The notes beneath the pieces were generated by a model, which made no database searches, had not been told where the DNA came from, and saw nothing but the letters and a program-made list of their open reading frames with translations. A stretch of DNA of 29,950 bases from assembly GCA_035369865.1 (NCBI GenBank), contig DAOOVG010000017.1:1-29950 (forward strand). Direction: 5' to 3'. Of this stretch, positions 16,530-23,848 are shown piece by piece (the first letter of the stretch is position 1; every line of letters starts with the position of its first letter). A program made the position numbers and the translations under genes. Origin of the DNA: MVYY01 sp035369865. GTDB taxonomy: Bacteria; Bacteroidota; Bacteroidia; Bacteroidales; Paludibacteraceae.

Positions 16530-17690
16530 ATGAATAATTTAATCACCAAAAATTATAAATATAACGGTAAAACATTACTTCTTTGCATCATATATCTTAT
16601 TATAAATGGTTTATTTATTTTTAAATATATAAGACGATTTAATTTTGTTGATTCTCTTATCGTTTTTTTTATTTATATTTTACTTATATTAACTTTTTTC
16701 ATTATAAATCAAAAACTCCAGAAAAAAGATAAACTTTTAAAGTTTTTTCTGATTGCTCTTTTCATAATTAGTTTGGCTTTAATTATTTTTATTCAAATAA
16801 AAATCAATCCATTAACACTTAAAGTTGATAGATGGTCAGCAATTAATAATTTTTTATCTAACTTATTTAAAGGTAAATCACCTTACTCTGCTAACACTCA
16901 TTTAGGAGGATATGGTTCTCCATTCCCCGTTTGGCAAATTTTTCACATACCTTTTTATTTTTTGGGAGATGTGGGACTTTGCATGATTTTTTGTTTTGTT
17001 TGTTTGATTTTATGTATAAAATGGTATTCTAAATCAGACACAGTAACATTTACTTTTCTTTCCCTTATGGCTTTGTCTCCTGCTTTTTGGTACGAAGTCT
17101 CAGTAAGAAGCGATTTAATGTATAATTTTTTTGTGGTTTTTATCGCCTTGCTGATTATACAAAAAAAGAATTTTAATCTTCAAAACAATACAATTAGCTT
17201 AGGAATCGTTTGTGGCTTATTTATGTCTACCAGATTATCTGTATTTCTTCCTTTATTCTTGTATTTTTTTTATGAATTCTGGACAATAAATTTAAAAAAG
17301 AAAATACTTTTTATTGTTTTAGGATTGGTTACTTTTATTTTATCTTTTTTACCTTTTGTTTTATGGGATTATAAAACTTTATTTTTAACTGATCATAATC
17401 CATTTATATTACAAACAAGACAAGGTTTTGGAATTGATATTATAATTATAATAGCATTAGCAATATACTTTTCGTTTAAAGCAAAAAATAATTTTTATAA
17501 AATTATCATTTTCATTTCTTTTTCATTATTTATCTTAGTTGCAATTAATTTTTTATTTCGATTGTCGAATGAAAATTTTGTAGATTTATTATTTAACTCT
17601 GGATATGACATTACCTATTTTAATATGAGTTTACCTTTTATAATAGGTGGTATAAGCTTAATTAATAGAGCTATGGATGCTGATCTTTAA
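16530..17690 (+). CDS. polytopic membrane protein, GT-C type glycosyltransferase-like
   Basis: This 386-residue protein is dominated by hydrophobic segments, roughly ten by eye, starting at about residues 15-32. An acidic external loop contains VDRWSAI (Asp100), followed by KGKSPYSANTHLGGYGSPFP at about 115-132. That arrangement (Asp in an early periplasmic loop and a SPYS...SPFP loop) resembles GT-C enzymes of the DUF2029/GT87 and polyprenol-linked mannosyltransferase type. These transfer a sugar from a lipid-phosphate carrier on the outer face of the inner membrane. The specific family is not certain and donor and acceptor cannot be read. It opens the block that ends with GtrA and GtrB genes, with a 117-base gap to the next member. 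It looks even more AT-rich than its neighbours, which may reflect membrane codons or transfer. Confidence 0.6.
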   Translation: MNNLITKNYKYNGKTLLLCIIYLIINGLFIFKYIRRFNFVDSLIVFFIYILLILTFFIINQKLQKKDKLLKFFLIALFIISLALIIFIQIKINPLTLKVDRWSAINNFLSNLFKGKSPYSANTHLGGYGSPFPVWQIFHIPFYFLGDVGLCMIFCFVCLILCIKWYSKSDTVTFTFLSLMALSPAFWYEVSVRSDLMYNFFVVFIALLIIQKKNFNLQNNTISLGIVCGLFMSTRLSVFLPLFLYFFYEFWTINLKKKILFIVLGLVTFILSFLPFVLWDYKTLFLTDHNPFILQTRQGFGIDIIIIIALAIYFSFKAKNNFYKIIIFISFSLFILVAINFLFRLSNENFVDLLFNSGYDITYFNMSLPFIIGGISLINRAMDADL

Positions 17691-17807
17691 GGCTATATAC
17701 AAATTTATGTAAAATTTTTTATATCACAGTATCTTGTCTGCTGGAAATATTCCAACTTCTCTTATTGATAAGCATCTTGATATTTTTGAGTAAATAACAT
17801 TTAAGAT

Positions 17808-18992
17808 ATGCTGAATAAAATCACACAGACTTATAAAAATTTCCGTTTGTTTTATTTGAAAAAACAATGGTGGATTTTCCTGATTTTTATCAGTCTACTC
17901 ATAAAATTTTTTCTTTTACCAGTAAAAACCGGCGATTATGTTGTGTATTTGGAACCCTGGATTAATTTTATAAAAACACATGGCTACTTTTCTGCTTTAA
18001 AATATGATTTCTCTAATTATACACCTACTTACCTTTATATTTTGACTTTTATTGCTAAAACAGGCTTAAATCCTTTGTTTCTTATCAAAGGAATTTCTGT
18101 TTTATTTGAATACGTAACAGCCTATTTTATTGGAAAAATTGCATGGTTGAAATTTAAAGACAATCTGGTAATTATCATTGCATTAGCAATTGTTCCCCTG
18201 CTTCCTTCTGTGATGCTTAATAGCAGTTATCTCTCGCAATGTGATGCTATTTATGCTTCGTTTACGGTAGCCAGCATTTATTATGCATTAAAAAACAAAT
18301 CTTTTCTTTCAGTTTTAATGTTAGGAATAGCTTTTTCATTAAAATTACAAACAGCTTTTATCCTGCCATTCTTTTTTGTGATGCTCTTACGGGGCAATGT
18401 TAAATGGTATCATTTTTTTCTCATTCCAGCCGTCTATTTTATTAGCATTTTTCCAGCATGGTTAGTTGGTAGACCTTTTTCAGAATTAATAAGCATTTAT
18501 TTTTCCCAAGCCGATTATTACCGATTACTTACGCTGAATTTCCCCAATCTTTATATCTGGTTCAGCAATAATTATTATGAATTGATTTCAAACATAGGTA
18601 TCCTTTTTACTTTTTTATTTACTTTGTTTGGTGGAATAAAATTAAGCTCCAAAAAAATAAATTTTACTTTTGAAAACTGGATTCAGCTTGCTTTTTTAAG
18701 CGTGACGGTAATACCTTTTTTCTTGCCAGGTATGCACGAACGTTATCTTTATCTGGCAGATGTGCTGGGAGTGGTGTATTTAATGATTTTCCCTCGTAAA
18801 TTTTATCTGCCATTAGCCGTCTGGATGATTTCGCTTTATTCTTATATTCGTTGCTCTCGCTTCAATGAAATTCTACCAATGGAGCCAGTTTTCTTTGTTT
18901 ATTTATTAATTTTAGTCTTTATTTCCATTGATTTTTATTCAGGGATTCGAACAAACAGTTCATTATCAAAAGCAAATGAAATAATTTTATGA
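17808..18992 (+). CDS. GT-C glycosyltransferase, Gpi18-like
   Basis: This 394-residue integral membrane protein has about ten hydrophobic segments. After the first one (about 22-38) comes the loop KTGDYVVYLEPW with Asp43, then FSNYTPTYLYIL. A GD-type loop followed by a NYTPxYLY motif is characteristic of the COG5542-type, Gpi18-related mannosyltransferases. A further landmark is LPGMHERYLYLAD, where the HERY motif is common in GT-C enzymes. It should act at the periplasmic face using a polyprenyl-phosphate sugar, plausibly the product of the GT2 enzyme encoded at 20899. The acceptor is unknown. The gene begins 117 bases after the preceding membrane gene and ends 57 bases before the next GT-C gene. 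Confidence 0.75.
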   Translation: MLNKITQTYKNFRLFYLKKQWWIFLIFISLLIKFFLLPVKTGDYVVYLEPWINFIKTHGYFSALKYDFSNYTPTYLYILTFIAKTGLNPLFLIKGISVLFEYVTAYFIGKIAWLKFKDNLVIIIALAIVPLLPSVMLNSSYLSQCDAIYASFTVASIYYALKNKSFLSVLMLGIAFSLKLQTAFILPFFFVMLLRGNVKWYHFFLIPAVYFISIFPAWLVGRPFSELISIYFSQADYYRLLTLNFPNLYIWFSNNYYELISNIGILFTFLFTLFGGIKLSSKKINFTFENWIQLAFLSVTVIPFFLPGMHERYLYLADVLGVVYLMIFPRKFYLPLAVWMISLYSYIRCSRFNEILPMEPVFFVYLLILVFISIDFYSGIRTNSSLSKANEIIL

Positions 18993-19049
18993 AGAAGTAA
19001 GAAAACTTTTTACCTTTCCTGTCAAAAATTATCAAAAAATTTTTTCATC

Positions 19050-20510
19050 ATGTCTTTAAAAATAAAAAAACAGTTTCTTTTTATCTTTTTCATTATCAGC
19101 ATTTACACTTTATTGACAATTGTATGTTGGAATCATTGCTACTTCTGGGACAATATTCAACAAATTTCAAAAGAAGCACATTGGTTTTATCAAAACAATT
19201 TTTCTTCACTAATAATCCCAATACAAAATTCTGGTAATGAAACTATTGCCACGGGATATCATCCACCTTTGATGGGGATAATGACGGCTGTCTTATGGAA
19301 AATTTTTGGTTATCATTTGTGGGTTTCTCACTTTTTTGTTTTTTGCTGGTTTTTTATTTTGCTTTATCAAACCATAAAATTGCTGCAACTAATTTTCCCT
19401 CAAAAATATGCAAGTTGGATACTTATCATCGTACTTTTGGAAGCAACAGTACTGACTCAATTTGCTATTGCTTCGCCCGACTTTATTTTATTAACTGCAT
19501 TTGTGATTTGTTTACGAGCAATTTTAGAACAAAAAAAATTTTTACTTTCCGTAGGCTTGATTTTTTTATGTGGCATTAATGCCAGAGGTTTGTTAACCGG
19601 AATTGCATTGTTTTTCACAAATTATTATTATTTGTATTTACAATCAGAGAAAAAACATACCTTTGAATGTTTGAAAAAATCTTTTATCCCTTTTCTTCCC
19701 ACTCTTCTGTTATTAATAGCATATTATTACTTGTATTTTAAAATCAATGGATGGTTTTTCGCCGATTCTTCAGAGGCAGGACATTATTCTTTACCAGCTA
19801 ATTTTTCCATGATAATAAAACATTTTTTCGAATTTATTATCCGACTTATAGAAAACGGACGTATTGTTGTTTGGGGAGTTGCTTTTTATTTGTTTATACT
19901 GATTATTCGAGGAAAAATACAAACCAGTATCAAAGATAATGTATTGATTTTTTGCTTTTTATTTTTAATGGCAGAATACCTTGTTCTGGTTTTTACAACA
20001 CGAATGCCTTTTTCAGGAAGATATTTCATACCCTTGTTTTTTGTGTTGACTTTAATCACTCTATCAGGGATTATTCATTTTTTCGACCATAGAAAAATTA
20101 AAATTACTTTTGTCGTGATTCTGCTGTTTGAATTAACCGGACATTTCTGGATCTATCCTGAAAAAATAGCTCAATCGTGGGATAGTACGCTGGCTCATTT
20201 GCCTTATTATGAATTGAGAAAAAAATGTTTCGATTATATTGATCAACAGAAAATAAATTATGAAAAAATTTCTGCTGGTTTTTGCTTGTATGGCGACAGA
20301 GGCTACATAGAACTCCAACATGCAGGCAAAAAAGTAAATGATCAATTCAATAATGAGTATTTTATTTATTCCAATATTTCTAATATCGCTGATGAATGGC
20401 TCTTTCAGTTGAAAGACACCACTCAGTGGAAACCTATACAAACTTTTCAGAAATGGCCAGTTAAAATAATTTTGTTTCAGAAAACTTTTTCAAACCCTTT
20501 GTATGAGTAA
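19050..20510 (+). CDS. GT-C glycosyltransferase, PMT/ArnT-like
   Basis: This 486-residue multi-pass protein resembles the family 39/83 (PMT_2, ArnT-like) glycosyltransferases. After the first membrane helix (about 8-27) the loop reads HCYFWDNIQQ with Asp34, the position of the catalytic Asp in this group. Later comes TGYHPPLMGIMTAVLWKIFG, closely matching the family pattern of HPP before the second helix. The C-terminal third (about 385-486) is more polar and probably a small periplasmic domain. The enzyme should move a sugar from a polyprenyl-phosphate donor to lipid A, another glycan or protein. Its stop codon overlaps the following gtrA-like start by eight bases, showing translational coupling. 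Confidence 0.78.
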   Translation: MSLKIKKQFLFIFFIISIYTLLTIVCWNHCYFWDNIQQISKEAHWFYQNNFSSLIIPIQNSGNETIATGYHPPLMGIMTAVLWKIFGYHLWVSHFFVFCWFFILLYQTIKLLQLIFPQKYASWILIIVLLEATVLTQFAIASPDFILLTAFVICLRAILEQKKFLLSVGLIFLCGINARGLLTGIALFFTNYYYLYLQSEKKHTFECLKKSFIPFLPTLLLLIAYYYLYFKINGWFFADSSEAGHYSLPANFSMIIKHFFEFIIRLIENGRIVVWGVAFYLFILIIRGKIQTSIKDNVLIFCFLFLMAEYLVLVFTTRMPFSGRYFIPLFFVLTLITLSGIIHFFDHRKIKITFVVILLFELTGHFWIYPEKIAQSWDSTLAHLPYYELRKKCFDYIDQQKINYEKISAGFCLYGDRGYIELQHAGKKVNDQFNNEYFIYSNISNIADEWLFQLKDTTQWKPIQTFQKWPVKIILFQKTFSNPLYE

Positions 20511-20892
20511 CCATTCTAAAATTGTGATACAATTTTTTAAATTCGGGATAGTGGGTATTTTAAACACCCTCATTACCGCTTTCGTTATCTGGTTGTTGCT
20601 CAAGGTTTTTCATTGTTCTAATTATGTTTCAAATATTATTGGCTATCTCGCAGGTTTGATAAATAGTTTTATCTGGAACAGAAAATGGACTTTTGAAAGC
20701 CATGGAAAAATTTCAGTAACAGTTTTTAAATTTATCATTACTTTTGTTATTTCCTATTTATTACAATTGGGCGGCTTACATCTATTGCTCCAATATACAA
20801 CAATAGACAATTACGTTTGTCAGTTGATAGCAATGGTGATTTATACCATTATTAATTTTTTATTAAACAAGTATTATACTTTTAAAATCTAA
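20503..20892 (+). CDS. GtrA family membrane protein (flippase-like)
   Basis: This 129-residue protein is a GtrA-like small membrane protein with four predicted hydrophobic helices. The landmarks FFKFGIVGILNTLIT at the N terminus, then SNIIGYLAGLINSFIWNRKWTF and a final INFLLNKYYTF, fit the family pattern well. GtrA proteins are proposed to flip undecaprenyl-phosphate-linked glucose or similar sugars to the periplasmic face. The gene overlaps the upstream GT-C gene by eight bases and is followed after six bases by the GtrB-type enzyme, so the three form one translationally linked group. Confidence 0.9.
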   Translation: MSNHSKIVIQFFKFGIVGILNTLITAFVIWLLLKVFHCSNYVSNIIGYLAGLINSFIWNRKWTFESHGKISVTVFKFIITFVISYLLQLGGLHLLLQYTTIDNYVCQLIAMVIYTIINFLLNKYYTFKI

Positions 20893-20898
20893 ATTTAA

Positions 20899-21858
20899 AT
20901 GTATCAGTCATTAAGCATAATCGTTCCTTGCTATAATGAAGAAGAAGTAATTACTGAATCTTATAAAAGATTGAGGCAAGTTTCACAAAAATTAGATTTT
21001 GATACAGATATCATTTTTATCAATGATGGAAGTATCGACCGTACTGAACAGATTTTATCAGAAATAGCGAAAACGGATAAAAATGTAAAAGTAATCAGCT
21101 TTTCAAGAAATTTCGGACATCAAAATGCAGTGACGGCTGGTTTAAATCATTGTACTTCTGATTTGGCTGTAATTATTGATGCCGATTTACAGGACCCTCC
21201 CGAGCTAATCCCGCAAATGATAGAAACACTGAAAAAAAATCAGGCTCAAGTAGTGTATTGTGTACGTAAAATTCGAAAGGGAGAAAATTTATTTAAAAGG
21301 TTTTCAGCAAAAATATTTTATCGATTTTTGAATTTTTTGTCCGAAATAAAACTTCCCGTTGATACAGGTGATTTCAGATTGGTGGATAAAAATATTATTA
21401 GAGAATTCAACCGAATGAGGGAAAAAGGGAAATATATTCGTGGTTTAATTGCCTGGATGGGATTTAAGCAAGTACCTTTTTATTACGAAAGAGAAGCCCG
21501 TTTTGCAGGGGAAACAAAATATTCACTTTCTAAAATGATTAAATTGGCAACTACTTCCATGCTGTATTTCTCTAAAAAACCATTAAAAATAGCTATTTAT
21601 CTCGGAATTTTTACAACCTTACTGGCTATTTTATTGGGTTTGTGGTCGATATTTGGGAAAATATTTGGTTTTACGAATGCCGATCCTGGATGGACATCCT
21701 TATTTGTAACCATCGTGTTTTTTGGTGGGATTCAATTACTTACGATTGGAATTTTAGGAACTTATATAGGAACCCTTTTTGATGAAGTGAAAGATAGACC
21801 TGAATATGTGGTGAAAAATCTACTGAATTTTGAAAATAATATAGAAAAGGAAAAATAA
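20899..21858 (+). CDS. GtrB-like polyprenyl-phosphate glycosyltransferase (GT2)
   Basis: This 319-residue protein is a GtrB/DPM1-like family 2 glycosyltransferase that would charge undecaprenyl phosphate with a sugar from a nucleotide donor on the cytoplasmic face. The catalytic domain covers about residues 1-220 and includes VPCYNEEE (9-16), NDGS (42-45), DADLQDPPE from Asp94 with the metal-binding DxD, and DTGDFRLVD. Two C-terminal membrane helices lie at about 230-255 and 265-295, the GtrB layout. The sugar, glucose or mannose being typical, cannot be decided from sequence. It closes the cassette that starts at 16530, directly behind the GtrA-like gene, and faces the convergent metA gene. 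Confidence 0.92.
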   Translation: MYQSLSIIVPCYNEEEVITESYKRLRQVSQKLDFDTDIIFINDGSIDRTEQILSEIAKTDKNVKVISFSRNFGHQNAVTAGLNHCTSDLAVIIDADLQDPPELIPQMIETLKKNQAQVVYCVRKIRKGENLFKRFSAKIFYRFLNFLSEIKLPVDTGDFRLVDKNIIREFNRMREKGKYIRGLIAWMGFKQVPFYYEREARFAGETKYSLSKMIKLATTSMLYFSKKPLKIAIYLGIFTTLLAILLGLWSIFGKIFGFTNADPGWTSLFVTIVFFGGIQLLTIGILGTYIGTLFDEVKDRPEYVVKNLLNFENNIEKEK

Positions 21859-21981
21859 CTACAATAAGCTTAGCTATTTATAATTCTCATAATTCAAGCA
21901 AATTCCACCAATTAATGCAACTTTTAAAGGAACACAAGATGAAAAATATTTTCCCTTTCATTTGCCCTGATGAATTTCAAT

Positions 21982-22899
21982 TCAATGAATTTTACTAAGA
22001 TCGTACGGTGTTTCTTGATAAACAAAGTAATTAAGCCAGTTTGTAAAAAGCAAATTAGCATGACTTCTCCAGCGAACAACAGGTTCATTTTCTGGATTAT
22101 CATTCAAATAGTAATTTTTAGGTATCTTTATTGGCAACCCTTTTGCTAAATCTCTTTTATATTCATCATCCAGTGTTCGAACTGAATATTCAGAATGTCC
22201 AGTAATAAAGAACTCTCGTCCATTTCTTCCCATCACCATGTAGACACCTGATTCTGCGGATTCTGAAAGTAAAGTAAGCTCTGGAACTTTTTTAATATCT
22301 TCGGCACGAACTTCAGTGTAACGACTATGAGGAACATAAAACACATCGTCAAAACCTCGAAAAATTGGGTTTTGCGGATTATATAGCGTATGTTCGAAAA
22401 CGCCAAATATTTTTTCTTTCAATGGATATTTAGGAATGCCATAATAATAATACAAACCAGCCTGGGCTGCCCAACATATAAACATAGTAGAAGTGACATG
22501 CGTACGCACCCAATCGAAAATTTTCGTGATTTCATCCCAGTAAGTCACTTCCTCATAAGATAAATGTTCAATTGGAGCGCCTGTGATAATCATTCCATCA
22601 TAATTGCTTTCCTTGATGACATCAAATTTTTTGTAAAAAGCCATCATGTGCTCAATTGGCGTATTTTTGGGAGTATGACTTTCCAATTGCAAAAAATCGA
22701 CTTCAATTTGAAGCGGTGAATTCGAAAGTAACCGTATCAAATCAGTTTCAGTAGTAATTTTTAAAGGCATCAAGTTTAATATCACAATCTTAAGAGGACG
22801 AATATCTTGATGAGAAGCTCTATCAGAATCCATTACAAAAATGTTTTCTTTTCTGAGAATTTCTACAGCGGGCATCGAGGCAGGAATATTTAATGGCAT
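21982..22899 (-). CDS. metA: homoserine O-acetyltransferase MetA
   Basis: MetA acylates L-homoserine in the first committed step of methionine synthesis, in the cytoplasm. The 305-residue protein is full length and aligns with family numbering without offset: Cys142 nucleophile in FICWAAQAG, His235 and Glu237 in TGHSEY. Despite the historical name homoserine O-succinyltransferase, the acyl-donor residue 111 is Glu (GAPIEHL). Published work on Bacillus cereus MetA showed Glu111 gives acetyl-CoA use and Gly111 succinyl-CoA use. I therefore call it an acetyltransferase. It is last in the minus-strand run from 26941, after a 91-base gap with a small inverted repeat. I saw no SAM riboswitch fold in that gap. 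Confidence 0.93.
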   Translation of the reverse strand: MPLNIPASMPAVEILRKENIFVMDSDRASHQDIRPLKIVILNLMPLKITTETDLIRLLSNSPLQIEVDFLQLESHTPKNTPIEHMMAFYKKFDVIKESNYDGMIITGAPIEHLSYEEVTYWDEITKIFDWVRTHVTSTMFICWAAQAGLYYYYGIPKYPLKEKIFGVFEHTLYNPQNPIFRGFDDVFYVPHSRYTEVRAEDIKKVPELTLLSESAESGVYMVMGRNGREFFITGHSEYSVRTLDDEYKRDLAKGLPIKIPKNYYLNDNPENEPVVRWRSHANLLFTNWLNYFVYQETPYDLSKIH

Positions 22900-22940
22900 A
22901 TTTTTATTTTTTCAAAAATTTTTTTATTCAAATAAGCTGA

Positions 22941-22962
22941 TTAGTAATTGTTTGATTACTAA
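22941..22962. repeat. inverted repeat upstream of metA
   Basis: TTAGTAAT (22941-22948) and ATTACTAA (22955-22962) form a perfect 8-bp inverted repeat around six bases, in the gap between the solute-binding protein gene and metA. It could be an operator for metA or a weak transcript-end hairpin for the upstream gene. No T run follows it on the minus strand, so I do not call it a terminator. Confidence 0.35.
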
Positions 22963-22990
22963 AACAACCTTACAAAAACAAAGTTCAAAA

Positions 22991-23785
22991 TTAATAATAT
23001 TTACGATAAATTTTCCAGTAAGCTTCACTTCCAATAAAATCATTCAGAAAATCATTCAATTTTTGTTGCAATTGTTTTGATTCTTTATACAACATCCAAC
23101 CATATTGCTGGTCAAAACCGAGTGGTAAAGAAATATCGAGGTTTGGATATTGTAATTTCCACTTCAATGCATCTCTTTCATCACAAATGGTTTGTTTGAT
23201 TTTGCCCATAGCCACCCATTTTACTAAATCTTCACAATTGACATCATCTACTTCAACCAGATAAATTGTATCAGCAATTTCATCAGAAAGATTTTTTAAG
23301 CGTAGTTTATGAGGTGATTTTTTTGGTATATAAATGGTGTCACCAGCTAAATCCACTTGATTTTTAATAATTTTTTCAGATGAATCTTTTCGTTGTATCA
23401 ATACTTGCCTGGAAGTTTTAAGAGGAATAGTAAACAAATATTCATTTTGCCATTCGGAAGTAATAGGAATAAAATCAGCATAAATATCATAATTGCCTTT
23501 CCTTAAACCTTCCAAACATTCTTTAAAATTATTATTAGTACTAATTATTAATTCAAGATTCAAACTATCAGCAAAAGCTTTTGCAATTTCATATTGAAAT
23601 CCAAAAACACTGTCTCCTTTCATTGCAAAACCAAGAACGCTGCTATCAGTGACAACAGCCAACCTTCCCGATTTTAAGATGGCTGGCAAATCATGTGCTG
23701 TCTTTTCTCTGAAAAACAATAGTTTAATAAATAAAATTAATAATACTAAAGCAATTGTTAAGTAAATATACTTTTTAATTTTCAT
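22991..23785 (-). CDS. membrane-anchored family 3 solute-binding protein
   Basis: This 264-residue protein has one hydrophobic N-terminal segment (about residues 8-24) and then a family 3 periplasmic binding domain. Recognisable parts are GRLAVVTDSSVLGFAMKGD, then GFQYEIAKAFADSLNLELII, and ECLEGLRKGNYDIYADFIP. The domain runs to the C terminus, ending with FIGSEAYWKIYRKYY. The layout resembles the N-terminal sensor half of the lytic transglycosylase MltF without the catalytic SLT domain. There is no lipobox and no clear cleavage site, so the leader is probably a membrane anchor. No ABC permease or ATPase gene is nearby. It may therefore be a ligand sensor rather than a transporter subunit. 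It sits 63 bases downstream of the porin gene and 91 bases upstream of metA. Confidence 0.75.
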   Translation of the reverse strand: MKIKKYIYLTIALVLLILFIKLLFFREKTAHDLPAILKSGRLAVVTDSSVLGFAMKGDSVFGFQYEIAKAFADSLNLELIISTNNNFKECLEGLRKGNYDIYADFIPITSEWQNEYLFTIPLKTSRQVLIQRKDSSEKIIKNQVDLAGDTIYIPKKSPHKLRLKNLSDEIADTIYLVEVDDVNCEDLVKWVAMGKIKQTICDERDALKWKLQYPNLDISLPLGFDQQYGWMLYKESKQLQQKLNDFLNDFIGSEAYWKIYRKYY

Positions 23786-23848
23786 AAATAAGTAACCATT
23801 ATAAATGAATAAATCAATCGAAAGTTTTAAAAATACTGGGTTTTCCTT

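Noticed and set aside
21939..21998. 19-codon plus-strand frame (MKNIFPFICP...) after an AAAGGAA sequence
   Set aside because: It runs into the metA 3' end on the other strand, has no further support, and is short enough to arise by chance.
22900..22990. Possible SAM riboswitch ahead of metA
   Set aside because: The gap is only 91 bases of AT-rich DNA with a simple 8-bp hairpin; no SAM riboswitch core helices or conserved bases are visible.
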